Source of the DNA: Oceanospirillaceae bacterium
GTDB lineage: Bacteria > Pseudomonadota > Gammaproteobacteria > Pseudomonadales > Litoribrevibacteraceae
Length of the DNA: 64,000 bases
Assembly (NCBI GenBank): GCA_015665455.1
Contig: JADFAD010000003.1
Coordinates: 124,001-188,000, forward strand
Direction: 5' to 3'
A model generated the notes under the pieces. That model was not told the DNA's origin. It did no database searches and was given only the letters and a program-made list of their open reading frames with translations. The translations under genes and the position numbers were made by a program. Below are positions 38,383-46,616 of this stretch, piece by piece; position 1 is the stretch's first letter; each line of letters opens with the position of its first letter.

Positions 38383-40275
38383 CTAATCGCCCAGCCATTC
38401 CAAGATTATATCTTCAAGGTCCTTCTTCTTAAACGGTTTAGCTAAATAACCGTTCATTCCGACATCGAAAGCTTTGCTATGAGCTTCTGCTAATACATTA
38501 GCGGATAAGGCTACGATTGGCGTCTTATTATTTAAGCCACCATCAGAACGAATTTGTTCAGTTGCTTGAAAGCCATCAAGTATTGGCATTTGTATGTCCA
38601 TAAAGATGATGTCGTACTCTTTATGTTTACACTTGTTGACGGCCTTCAACCCATTATCTGCAACATCCACGGTCACGCCAATTTTCTTAAGCATGGCCAC
38701 GGCTACCTTCTGGTTTACTGGGTTATCCTCAGCAAGAAGCGCGGTACCGTTTTGATCGCCTTCAATATGAATTGACGTCTCACTACCATCAGTTGAACTT
38801 GGCAACGAACTGACTTGCTTATAAGGAAGCTTAAGATGACAAGAAAAATTGGAACCTACACCCAATTGACTTTGCACCTTCAGATCGCCCCCCATAAGCT
38901 GAAGAAGGTTCTTAGAGATAGCTAAGCCTAACCCTGTACCGCCGTATTTTCTTGATGTAGAGTTATCAGCTTGTTTAAAGGATTCAAACATTTGCGATAA
39001 CTGTCGCTTTGGTATGCCGATACCTGTATCAATAATATCGATCACCAAATGAATATCTGTGTCCGTTTTCTCTTCGGTATGGACAGAAATTTTTACGAAG
39101 CCACTTTCAGTAAATTTGATGGCATTACCTACCAAATTAATCAAAACCTGCCTTAATCGTGTAGGATCTGACTGAACCGAGACATCGAGTTCAGGCTCAA
39201 TCTCCAGGACAAAAGATAGATTTTTATCTTCTGCAATGGAAAGCAGGCTTTGGTGTATGCTTCTGAGGAGCTCACTCAAACGGAAGTAAACCGACTCGAC
39301 AATCATCTTACCGCTTTCAATTCTTGAGAAATCCAAAATATCATTCACAACGGTTAGGAGGTGCTCAGTCGAGTTGATTGCCACTAAAACAAAGTCTTTT
39401 TCTTCCTCTGACAAATCGGCACTTTGAAGTAACTGGAGCATTCCCATGACGCCGTTCATTGGCGTCCTTAACTCGTGGGACATAACAGCAAGAAACTGGC
39501 TCTTTGCATAAGACGCAGCTTCTGCTTCTTGTTGTGCTAACTTTATTTTACGCAGGTCCTCTGAACGCGAGATCTCATGCTCTTCTAAGTTCTCTGCCAG
39601 CTTATTAAAATTTATTTGAAGTTGGCCAAGTTCCGATTTTGTAGTGACTTCTACTCGAGCCGATAAGTTACCCGAAGATATTTGATGCAAGGTATCTGAC
39701 AATTCAACAACCGGTTTTGAAAGGGATCTTCCTATTCTCCAAGAAACCAGCATTGCAAGAATAATGGCTGAAAAACCAATTGAAATACCATTAAGGATTA
39801 TCTGATTATGTTGTGTCTGAATTTGTTCACTCGACAATAAAACAAGTACACGACCCAACTCTACATTATCGATTGATTTCTTATTACCTTGAATGCCTAT
39901 GTCTTTGAACACAACAGGCTTATATATCACATGTGAATATTCATGAAGGTTAGGGCGGTTAATCTGTCTGCAATCCCCACGCTTATAAATCTGGCGTTGT
40001 TCTTTAATGACTTTGATGCAAAGAACCTCTGGATCACTTAAAGCATTATCGGCATGTGGATCCAAGTAGCTCCCATCGCCACTAAAGATAAGTAACTCAG
40101 ATGACGTAGCTAATTGAGCGGCAAGCAAAGAACCTTTTTCATCAAAACGAGTAATAGTATCGCCAAAACGCGTAACAATAAAAAATGAAACAAGCAGAGT
40201 TGCAATGATTACAGAGGGAACAACACCAAGAAGCATAGCCCGTTGAAAAATGGATAGGGTGCTTCTATCACTCAT
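38383..40275 (-). CDS. Hybrid sensor histidine kinase with C-terminal receiver
   Basis: 630 residues. Transmembrane helix about 12-32, periplasmic sensor about 33-155, second helix about 156-178, HAMP 180-232, coiled linker, HisKA with phospho-His in SQFLAVMSHELRTPMNGVMG near 258-277, HATPase with NLVGNAIKFTESG, DTGIGIPK, GTGLGLAI, and a receiver whose phospho-Asp lies in DIIFMDIQMPILDG near 553-566, with Lys in LAKPF. No Hpt domain, so a phosphotransfer partner must be elsewhere. Overlaps the next gene by 8 bp, and that gene encodes a periplasmic binding protein probably feeding this sensor. Confidence 0.94.
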   Translation of the reverse strand: MSDRSTLSIFQRAMLLGVVPSVIIATLLVSFFIVTRFGDTITRFDEKGSLLAAQLATSSELLIFSGDGSYLDPHADNALSDPEVLCIKVIKEQRQIYKRGDCRQINRPNLHEYSHVIYKPVVFKDIGIQGNKKSIDNVELGRVLVLLSSEQIQTQHNQIILNGISIGFSAIILAMLVSWRIGRSLSKPVVELSDTLHQISSGNLSARVEVTTKSELGQLQINFNKLAENLEEHEISRSEDLRKIKLAQQEAEAASYAKSQFLAVMSHELRTPMNGVMGMLQLLQSADLSEEEKDFVLVAINSTEHLLTVVNDILDFSRIESGKMIVESVYFRLSELLRSIHQSLLSIAEDKNLSFVLEIEPELDVSVQSDPTRLRQVLINLVGNAIKFTESGFVKISVHTEEKTDTDIHLVIDIIDTGIGIPKRQLSQMFESFKQADNSTSRKYGGTGLGLAISKNLLQLMGGDLKVQSQLGVGSNFSCHLKLPYKQVSSLPSSTDGSETSIHIEGDQNGTALLAEDNPVNQKVAVAMLKKIGVTVDVADNGLKAVNKCKHKEYDIIFMDIQMPILDGFQATEQIRSDGGLNNKTPIVALSANVLAEAHSKAFDVGMNGYLAKPFKKKDLEDIILEWLGD

Positions 40276-41134
40276 AAAGTATTTCCTCAGATCTCATACT
40301 GGCAATGCCCTGTAGAAGTGTTTTGGTGTCTGGCAGGTTAATAGAAAAAGACTTAGCAACATGTGAATTAGTTTGAACTAATAAATGCTCAGGAAAATAA
40401 ACTCCTGCCACAAATGATTCATTTTTAAATCGACGAGCTAAATTGATAGCAGATAGAGCAATTCCTCGTTCGTTAGTGCATAAAGACGCTAGGCTCCCTG
40501 AATGAACGAAGTCTTTGGTTGGACCAAAAACGGGTTTATTCGCCCGATAAGAGTTCAGAAGTAAGGCCCTAATCGTAAACTGGTTGAAAATTGTCTCATC
40601 AGGTAATGCAAGAATGTAGTCGCTGTTTTTAATTAAACGTTTAACTTCCTGATTGAACGTAAAATACCCCTGATTTCGGTAACCTTTGACTTTGTTATTG
40701 CCTTGCTCATGCTCAGATAAAATATCAAATTGCACCTGAGAATGCCTACTATACAGCACAGCAGCCCGAGATTCTGGTGATAAAATAATCTGAGCAAGAT
40801 GAATTTGATCCAAAGGCGATGGTTCAGGAACCAATAACGCATCATCGATACTCAATAAAGGCTTTGGGGTATCACAGACAAGTATTACGTTAATTTCTTC
40901 GTCTATATCTGAACGATCACAGCCGTAAACAATAACGCTCATTGAAGATCGAAGCTTATTCGCATTTCGCTTTATTTTAAAATGATTGGAGCGATAAAGC
41001 TCTTGGATTTCTTTCGGTAGGTCATTGGCTATAACAGCGCCTTTCAGCGACGTTTGACTGGATGCGTAAAGGCTTACGCTAAAGAAGCCAATAAGGGCTA
41101 ATATAATAGATCTAAAATAACATGTATTAGTCAC
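40268..41134 (-). CDS. Periplasmic substrate-binding-like protein (ABC_sub_bind/TrpX-like) paired with the kinase
   Basis: 288 residues. Signal peptide (SIILALIGFFSVSLYASSQ). Segments ARIILA-like LSPESRAAVLYSRHSQ, IKNSDYILALPDETIFNQFTIRALLLNSYRANKPVFGPTKDFVHSGSLASL and INLARRF resemble the PF04392-type binding proteins of unlinked ABC systems. No permease or ATPase nearby; translational overlap with the hybrid kinase suggests it is the periplasmic ligand sensor. The first gene of the pair, upstream of which the dif region begins. Confidence 0.78.
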   Translation of the reverse strand: MTNTCYFRSIILALIGFFSVSLYASSQTSLKGAVIANDLPKEIQELYRSNHFKIKRNANKLRSSMSVIVYGCDRSDIDEEINVILVCDTPKPLLSIDDALLVPEPSPLDQIHLAQIILSPESRAAVLYSRHSQVQFDILSEHEQGNNKVKGYRNQGYFTFNQEVKRLIKNSDYILALPDETIFNQFTIRALLLNSYRANKPVFGPTKDFVHSGSLASLCTNERGIALSAINLARRFKNESFVAGVYFPEHLLVQTNSHVAKSFSINLPDTKTLLQGIASMRSEEILYE

Positions 41135-41608
41135 AATTCATCCTTGAACTGTACAGATACGTTCGTACAGGAATCTAAATATATAACATTCTCTTTAAAG
41201 ATCCAACACATAGGCTCAGAGCAAGAAGCAGAGAAAAATGAATTCTTGTTGTGAATAATTTGCAATCAATGGTTCGAGAGTCGATTAAATAGCAAAATTA
41301 CCGTTTGAAGTGTTTCATTAATAATTTCTCGTGGTGATTATAAGGTTATTCTAAAGAAGGATAATTTTGAGTACACAGCTTACTGCAAACCTAATAACGC
41401 ACAACAGACAGAGTATTCGTCAATTGATCCTGATCTCGTAGAGACCCAAGGCTGATGTCTGTGCTGTACCTGCGCAGCGGGTACGGCACAGATAGCAGTC
41501 TATGGGTTTGGCTTTGAGTGATCCGTTATAACTGCATTTCATAATTTAAGCGCTTTCGAACAGCACCTAGAAAGATCTCTTTATAATCAGATAGTTAACC
41601 CACACATA
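41135..41608. other. Intergenic stretch left of the prophage, with an imperfect hairpin
   Basis: No gene. Positions 41444-41507 form an imperfect inverted repeat: left arm acccaaggctgatgtctgtgct-gtacc and right arm ggtac-ggcacagatagcagtctatgggt, with an inner stem ctgtgctgtacc/gggtacggcacag broken once and loop tgcgcagcg. It lies about 100 bp left of the left dif-like site. No T-run; could be an ncRNA, a REP-like element or terminus-linked structure. Confidence 0.5.
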
Positions 41609-41640
41609 AGTGCGCATAATATATATTATTGGTTGAAAAT
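41609..41640 (+). repeat. Left dif-like attachment site of the prophage
   Basis: agtgcgcataa (XerC arm, identical to the right site), central tatata, then ttattggttga, where only ttat agrees with the XerD arm of a canonical dif. So the XerC arm is intact and the XerD arm degenerate. This is the arrangement expected for a Xer-integrated element: one canonical dif and one phage-derived hybrid site. Confidence 0.8.
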
Positions 41641-41817
41641 AGAGACCAATAAAACAACGAATAAATACTTATAAATCAGCAACTTAATAGAATAACTTAA
41701 TTTAAAATGTCACGGACAACTTTGTAATTAATTAGACAAATACCATGAAAGATATGAGGTTTAAGGGGAAGAGAGAAAGGTAGGGGGAGGTTATAGAAAA
41801 AGCGACCTTAACTTAAT

Positions 41818-42126
41818 TCAGGCCGCTATCGTGCTTAGAGACTTTTTTGCTGTTTCAAGCATTCCAACAATGTTTAGCCAGCTATCTCTTGCTGTCTTAT
41901 CTTTTGCGTGTTCTGCGCTAGTGCAGGCCAGAACATACGCGGGATTGAGCTCTAAAAGTTCGGCAACTATTAAGCTGTATTTTTCGTCAAAAACATTCTT
42001 TCCATCACGCCAGCGACTAGCTGTGGATTCCGGGCAATTCATTATTTTTGCTACTGAATAATTACTCTTAAGTTCATACTTTTTTTGAATTTCTTGATAG
42101 AACTCTTTAGTAGTTTTCATTCGCAT
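41818..42126 (-). CDS. Prophage repressor-like HTH protein
   Basis: 102 residues from the ATG at 42126 (GTGAG ribosome site 5 bp upstream); a longer frame to 42168 adds a hydrophobic stretch and is less likely. Helix-turn-helix in NYSVAKIMNCPESTASRWRDG (residues about 21-41), similar to the phage-related DUF3693-type small regulators. The C-terminal half is helical and may dimerise. Divergent to the early operon, with repeated GGGTAT-bearing operators in between, so it probably controls lysogeny. Just inside the left attachment site. Confidence 0.75.
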   Translation of the reverse strand: MRMKTTKEFYQEIQKKYELKSNYSVAKIMNCPESTASRWRDGKNVFDEKYSLIVAELLELNPAYVLACTSAEHAKDKTARDSWLNIVGMLETAKKSLSTIAA

Positions 42127-42155
42127 ATTACTCACTGTTACAAAGAATATTTTGG

Positions 42156-42280
42156 AATATACCCCCAATGGTAGTTAGTAGGCAATCCCCATAGGGCTTG
42201 TATACATCTAACCTATATGGGTATATTTAATAACAACGCATATGGGTATCTCGCCTAGAGAGCCAGTAAACATAGGGGGT
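42156..42280. promoter_or_regulatory. Repeated operators and divergent promoter region of the prophage
   Basis: A recurrent word gggtat occurs at 42213-42227 (ctatatgggtatatt), at 42238-42250 (gcatatgggtatc) and inverted at 42156-42169 (aatatacccccaat), with further weaker tat-rich copies around 42187-42205 and 42269. They flank the repressor start and the first early gene, whose ribosome site aggggg lies 5 bp before the ATG at 42285. Operator spacing is about 30-60 bp, as for a repressor acting on both promoters. Confidence 0.65.
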
Positions 42281-42284
42281 TTAC

Positions 42285-42575
42285 ATGGAATGTGCAGTTA
42301 ATTTAGTAAAATCTTCAAATAGAAACACATCGTTGCACTGCTTAAACAGTAGACAAAACAACCTGAAACAATCTGTTTCAGTTAGCAACAAAGAACAGAG
42401 ATTCTGGGATGAGACCTTAGAAGACTTAGAACGTTTGATGTTGCTTAGAAAGGCAGGGATAGGTGAAGAAAAATACGGAATGAACTGGCAATACTTCACC
42501 AAGGATGCACAACAACAAATAAAAAAGGCAATCAAAAAGGTAGCGTTATGGGCAGTAATAGCGGGAATCCAATAA
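42285..42575 (+). CDS. Prophage early protein, 96 aa, unknown
   Basis: Strong ribosome site (taggggg, 5 bp spacing). Polar Ser/Asn-rich N-terminus, central RFWDETLEDLERLMLLRKAG and a basic helical tail QQIKKAIKKVALWAVIAG. No family recognised. First gene of the early operon; overlaps the next gene by 28 bp. Confidence 0.6.
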   Translation: MECAVNLVKSSNRNTSLHCLNSRQNNLKQSVSVSNKEQRFWDETLEDLERLMLLRKAGIGEEKYGMNWQYFTKDAQQQIKKAIKKVALWAVIAGIQ

Positions 42576-42751
42576 AAGTTGAGATTGAAGAATTCGAGAA
42601 ACCATCAAAAGTCATGCTTGAAGTTCTACGACTCAGGGAGAGGTTAGACAGAACAATGTTTCTTATTGCGGGTGTTGGCGGTCTTTGTGGTGTTTCAGTT
42701 GGCTGCACACTTTATGTAATCCAATTAATGACAGGTTTAGGGGCGATCTAA
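42548..42751 (+). CDS. Prophage single-span membrane protein, 67 aa
   Basis: Acidic/basic N-terminus (KVEIEEFEKPSKVMLEVLRLRERLD) then TMFLIAGVGGLCGVSVGCTLYVIQL, a transmembrane helix. Translation is coupled to the next gene by the TAATG overlap. Function unknown; may be an early membrane protein or a membrane anchor for replication. Confidence 0.6.
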   Translation: MGSNSGNPIKVEIEEFEKPSKVMLEVLRLRERLDRTMFLIAGVGGLCGVSVGCTLYVIQLMTGLGAI

Positions 42752-42921
42752 TGACTACCCAAGAACAAGCAAATGTATTTAGAGCGTTGAAAGATGGTGA
42801 AGACGCTTTAACGGAGTTACTCAAAAAGCCTGTTTCAGATGCAAAGCGCAGGCAGATCAAAGAACAGTTAAAGAACTTCGTGTCCGTGAAAATCGGTTTT
42901 ATCAGGGGCTTAACGTTGTGA
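42751..42921 (+). CDS. Prophage small protein, 56 aa
   Basis: ATG at 42751 shares an A with the previous stop (TAATG); a longer frame from 42685 is a shadow. Helical, charged: FRALKDGEDALTELLKKPVS then KRRQIKEQLKNFVSVKIG. No family recognised. Next gene starts at the GTGA overlap. Confidence 0.55.
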   Translation: MTTQEQANVFRALKDGEDALTELLKKPVSDAKRRQIKEQLKNFVSVKIGFIRGLTL

Positions 42922-43328
42922 GCATTTTTCATCGTTACCCAGTGCAGCAATTCCCAGAGCTAATGCTTAAAGCAAGCATTGGCTTTGAATCATTGGTTCA
43001 GGGCTTTACCGATAAGGCATGTACTCTGAGCGATAAAAGCCGGATTCCCTCAGAAGCCGGAATGCGTGCACAAGCCAAAGCCGAAGCCTATCAAGAAATT
43101 CTGGAAGCCCTAAATTCTAAACGCGATCTGTTCAACAACCTTTACGCCTTGGCGGGTGTTATGTCGGAGTTTTCTACCCAGAAAGTATTCGAACGTGAGG
43201 GTGTAAACGTTGATGAACTATTGGCGTACATCATGGAAGGAAAGCCAGATTTACTTGCACAAAAGTTTGCATCTGGTCATTTCAAACAATCGTTGAAGTT
43301 GATTGAAGAACAGGAGAAGGCCGCGTGA
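42918..43328 (+). CDS. Prophage early protein, 136 aa
   Basis: GTG start overlapping the previous stop (GTGA). Soluble, mostly helical: EAGMRAQAKAEAYQEILEALN and SGHFKQSLKLIEEQEK. No motif recognised; probably a replication accessory because it immediately precedes Rep in the coupled chain. Ends with GTGA overlap into the next gene. Confidence 0.6.
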   Translation: MSIFHRYPVQQFPELMLKASIGFESLVQGFTDKACTLSDKSRIPSEAGMRAQAKAEAYQEILEALNSKRDLFNNLYALAGVMSEFSTQKVFEREGVNVDELLAYIMEGKPDLLAQKFASGHFKQSLKLIEEQEKAA

Positions 43329-43585
43329 ATAAGGAAAAGCTAGTTCTTAGAGTTGTTTCAAGACTCCCAGAGTCTTGTGATATGGAAATAATCAATTTGG
43401 ATTTAGATGATCGAGTTAAATTTAGATGGAATGGCTCGACTTATGTTGTTTGTTCGTCTGGAGAAGTAAGCCGCATCGTTCATAAGAGTGCGGTTGAAGA
43501 CGAAATAACCTCATTAATGGAGGCTTTGTTCAGAATTGAATTTAAGTGTTCTGAAAGTAAAAATTGTCGGACTAGTAAACTGTGA
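43325..43585 (+). CDS. Prophage early protein, 86 aa
   Basis: GTG start overlapping the previous stop. Contains LPESCDMEIINLDLDDRVKFRWNGSTYVV, a beta-rich N-terminus, and a C-terminus EFKCSESKNCRTSKL with two Cys. Nothing recognised. Coupled by GTGA overlap to Rep at 43582. Confidence 0.55.
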   Translation: MNKEKLVLRVVSRLPESCDMEIINLDLDDRVKFRWNGSTYVVCSSGEVSRIVHKSAVEDEITSLMEALFRIEFKCSESKNCRTSKL

Positions 43586-45570
43586 TTCATTTTACCTCTA
43601 ATAAAAAACAGACAACCTCGCTCGATGCGGGGTTTATTTTTGCCGATGGTTTTAGCTGGGGTCAAATCGAGAACCTTTGCACTCGGAAAGCGCCCGAAGG
43701 TGCGCGTTTAAAAGCGATAAGCGAAGCGCAGAGCAATAGGCTAGTCAAGAGGACGAAAAGTCCGACACGCCCTAAAGAGCCATCAATCGAAGCAAAACAG
43801 CCGGATATTTTAGACAAAAAAGGGAAGCGAGTACTGCCGGTTACTGAAATTGAGCCTTTTTATAATCCAACAGCGGTTATGGACGATGGTCGCTCAAGCA
43901 AAATGTACAAGCCGGAACATGGCGCGGGTAAATATGCGGTTGTTCAGTACCGTGAATGGTCAGACGAATACCGATTTTCAACCAGAGTTGAAGGGGCTTC
44001 CATGGTTGCGCCGCCAGAACAGGCGGGGCCTCGTGTTACCGATATGCTTTCAAGCCGTGGTGCTCAAAAAATAAGTGAATCGTGTTATTACAACAGTGTG
44101 GCAAATGGTGGTTTTACAACGTTTCTAACTTTGACCATGGATACGGCTGGCCGCGCTCGAATCATGCCTCAAATGACTGAAGGTTCAACGACTTTAGTTA
44201 AATACAGTAAACGGGCTAAAGCATACATCCCTGATTGCACTTGGTTAGAGCAAGGCCGCCAACTTAACGATCAAACCATTCAAAAAGAACTTTCACGTTT
44301 TCTAGATGCAGCCCAAAAAATGTATCAACGCGGTTGGTCGACACATTACAAACGACTTAAAAAAAGCTATGAAGACGGCAACGCCTATACACCCATTGTT
44401 TTTGGTGATTACAAAGTGCAAGCCAATAAAATTGGGCGCCAGAATAAAACGGATTTAGGCATTGAAGGCAATACTCAAAACATACAACCAGGGCGACCTT
44501 TTACGCAACTCAGTTTCGATGAAGGTTACACGATCCATAAGTCTCGAGAAGTAAAACCAAAGCTGCCTATTTCGTTATTAACCAATCCAAATCCATCCTA
44601 TGAAGAAATTAAGAAGTTTGTCCCTGTATTAACCAACCGTAAGTTCAAGAGAATCACTGAGAAAGTGAGCTTCGACGATGGCCAGCCAAACGGCCTTTAC
44701 ACTCCGGTTTATTTTGCGGACAAGCTACATTATTGCTGGGTTGTTGAAGTGCCAAAGAACGAACAAGGCCACGATAACCCGCATGTTCACATGATGATGC
44801 GTTGGTCTGTACCGTTTGAGTTCTTCCCGCAATGGGCGAGGAGATTAGAGAAGTTATGGGGACAGGGTTTTGCTCATTTAGAGAAGATCAAAGAGCCAGA
44901 AAAAGCGGGCTCATACATGGCCAAAGCTGCTAAATACATGACTAAAGGTGCAGACGGAACCAGCGATCAAGGCACGGTTCGCGGTAATCGTTATGGAATA
45001 AGTAAGCATGCACGGGCTCCGGTTTGGGTAACCATGTTTGAATCTGAATTAGGCATTATGGGGAGCTTAATACATGACATGAACGAACATTATGAGCAAG
45101 TGAACAGCCACTTAACTGAAGAACGTAAAAAGTTAAACGAAGCGCTTCAAAACAACAAATCTCAAGCTAAAACCAAAGCCTCTGAGAAAAGCAGGCAGGC
45201 CATAGGCAGAGCACTTGAGAAAGTGCGAAACAAAATCAAACGTTTGCCATTTAGAACAGGGAAGTACCAGCTAATTGCTAAAGGTGTTGATGCCTTTGCA
45301 GGTTTCATGCTTTGGGCGACTACACCAAAAGAAATCCAGCCGAACCGATTTACTCCGCACAAACCCCCTTCAAGTATTTGGAACCCGAATGAGCGGCCTG
45401 AATGCTTAACCGTTAACAAAATCAAGAAGCGACAGCATAGGCGACAGTTTATGTCGCTCAGGTTGTTCATGAGTGATAACGAGTGGGACAGCGTTAGAAC
45501 CGAATACGACACCTACCAACCACCTGAAAAAGAAACTTACCTAGAGGAATTTTATAGCTATGCGTCCTGA
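43582..45570 (+). CDS. HUH-type rolling-circle replication initiator (phiX174 A/PM2 P12/P2 gpA superfamily)
   Basis: 662 residues, GTG start. Metal-binding HUH motif H401-V-H403 in NPHVHMMMRW, and two candidate catalytic tyrosines Y445 and Y452 in AGSYMAKAAKYMTKG, 42-49 residues later with Lys 448 and 455, the spacing of superfamily-I two-tyrosine Reps. An upstream YCWVVEVPKNEQGH strand fits the first Rep motif. Nicks one strand at the origin and stays 5'-linked, starting rolling-circle replication as in PM2. C-terminal region from about 490 is basic and helical. Origin likely near or in this gene. Confidence 0.88.
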   Translation: MIHFTSNKKQTTSLDAGFIFADGFSWGQIENLCTRKAPEGARLKAISEAQSNRLVKRTKSPTRPKEPSIEAKQPDILDKKGKRVLPVTEIEPFYNPTAVMDDGRSSKMYKPEHGAGKYAVVQYREWSDEYRFSTRVEGASMVAPPEQAGPRVTDMLSSRGAQKISESCYYNSVANGGFTTFLTLTMDTAGRARIMPQMTEGSTTLVKYSKRAKAYIPDCTWLEQGRQLNDQTIQKELSRFLDAAQKMYQRGWSTHYKRLKKSYEDGNAYTPIVFGDYKVQANKIGRQNKTDLGIEGNTQNIQPGRPFTQLSFDEGYTIHKSREVKPKLPISLLTNPNPSYEEIKKFVPVLTNRKFKRITEKVSFDDGQPNGLYTPVYFADKLHYCWVVEVPKNEQGHDNPHVHMMMRWSVPFEFFPQWARRLEKLWGQGFAHLEKIKEPEKAGSYMAKAAKYMTKGADGTSDQGTVRGNRYGISKHARAPVWVTMFESELGIMGSLIHDMNEHYEQVNSHLTEERKKLNEALQNNKSQAKTKASEKSRQAIGRALEKVRNKIKRLPFRTGKYQLIAKGVDAFAGFMLWATTPKEIQPNRFTPHKPPSSIWNPNERPECLTVNKIKKRQHRRQFMSLRLFMSDNEWDSVRTEYDTYQPPEKETYLEEFYSYAS

Positions 45571-45736
45571 ATATAACGAGTTAGTTAATCTGGTTACAAA
45601 GGCAAAGAGCGCAAACATGATGACTAAAGCGTCCCTAGCCATGGAAGCAACCGAAAAAGCGGTTCGCTTGACTGGAATGTTGATTTTAAAAGTTGAGCAA
45701 CTAGAAAAGGAACTAGCCAATGGCAACACAAAATAG
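45560..45736 (+). CDS. Prophage small helical protein, 58 aa
   Basis: Frame between rep and the zinc-ribbon gene, overlapping both by 11 and 17 bp. ATG preceded by tagaggaat. Amphipathic helix with VTKAKSANMMTKASLAMEATEKAVRLTG and coiled C-terminus VEQLEKELANGN. Unknown; short enough to be missed by length cut-offs. Confidence 0.5.
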   Translation: MRPEYNELVNLVTKAKSANMMTKASLAMEATEKAVRLTGMLILKVEQLEKELANGNTK

Positions 45737-46136
45737 ACCTGTAATCGGTTATATCCACTGTGATGATTGCGGAGAGCGAGGAACCGTTCACCAATCAGCA
45801 CGAGGAAAGGGGCGCTATTTGTACAAGCGTTGCGGTTGTGGATGTGACCAAAGAACCGGAAAAGCGGTTCAAACTCGGTTGTATTTCGGTATGGATCGAG
45901 TCGTTCCAGATGAAGAAATCAAACGACCAATGAACGTACCGGAACAACAACCGGACAACCTAGATAAATCAACGGTTCCAGCCGTTTCTGATGAACCAGA
46001 AGAACAACCGAACGAACCGGAATCAACCGAAACACCACAACCGGAAAATGAACCTAAAGGTAACGGTCTAGCTGCTTTTGCAGTTATGGGCGTTGGCGTT
46101 GGGTTTTTACTAAAATTCATGGCGGGGAGCCTATAA
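45720..46136 (+). CDS. Zinc-ribbon plus C-terminal membrane-anchor protein, 138 aa
   Basis: N-terminal Cys/His cluster IHCDDCGERGTVH ... LYKRCGCGCDQRTGK (four or five Cys) forms a zinc ribbon. A Pro/Glu/Asn-rich linker follows, then GLAAFAVMGVGVGFLLKFMAGSL, a transmembrane helix. Ogr/Delta-like zinc-ribbon activators resemble the N-terminus, but the membrane tail is unusual. May act at the phage membrane or in transcription. Confidence 0.65.
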   Translation: MATQNRPVIGYIHCDDCGERGTVHQSARGKGRYLYKRCGCGCDQRTGKAVQTRLYFGMDRVVPDEEIKRPMNVPEQQPDNLDKSTVPAVSDEPEEQPNEPESTETPQPENEPKGNGLAAFAVMGVGVGFLLKFMAGSL

Positions 46137-46616
46137 ATGAAAACTGAACAAACTATTGAAGAACCAGTAAACGAAAACGCACTTAGCAACCTGTCTTTGC
46201 TTGAGTCAGAGCTTGAAGACGATACCGAACAATTCGATCCAGAAGCTGCATTCAAAAACGAAGAAGCAGCACAGGCAGAAGAAAACGCAGAAGAAGCGGC
46301 CGCAAAAGCAGGGGCAGCCATGGCAGTTGGCTTTGCCGAAACAATGCTAAGAATGCGTTATGACTATGTTGTTATTCCGGCTGAACAAAAAGGCCAGATT
46401 CAAGAGAAAACAGCGGCCGTTTTAGCGAAGCATGGCGGCGGGATGCCTGAGTGGTTGCAACCGTATTCAGAAGAAATTGAACTAGGCATGACCCTAGCGG
46501 CTACGGGCTTCGGTATTTATATGCAAGTCAAAGCACATGAAGAAGCCAACCAACCACAACCGGAAGAACCTAAAGGTAACGAAGATGCGAGTACAACCGA
46601 TCAACCCGAACACTAA
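46137..46616 (+). CDS. Acidic prophage protein with hydrophobic C-terminal segment, 159 aa
   Basis: N-terminal 60 residues strongly acidic, with AEENAEEAAAKAGAAMAVGFAETM, and IELGMTLAATGFGIYMQV, a likely membrane-associated segment near 118-135. Immediately follows the zinc-ribbon gene (stop and ATG adjacent). Overlaps the ATPase start by 32 bp. Unknown, plausibly an accessory packaging or membrane protein. Confidence 0.55.
   Translation: MKTEQTIEEPVNENALSNLSLLESELEDDTEQFDPEAAFKNEEAAQAEENAEEAAAKAGAAMAVGFAETMLRMRYDYVVIPAEQKGQIQEKTAAVLAKHGGGMPEWLQPYSEEIELGMTLAATGFGIYMQVKAHEEANQPQPEEPKGNEDASTTDQPEH

Noticed and set aside
41444-41507. Integron attC-like site
   Set aside because: The hairpin lacks the paired RYYYAAC and GTTRRRY core sites needed for an attC, and there is no integrase.
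46537-46585. Extended N-terminus for the packaging ATPase
   Set aside because: Frame starts inside the preceding gene with a Lys-rich leader; ATG at 46585 gives the family length and clean Walker A placement.
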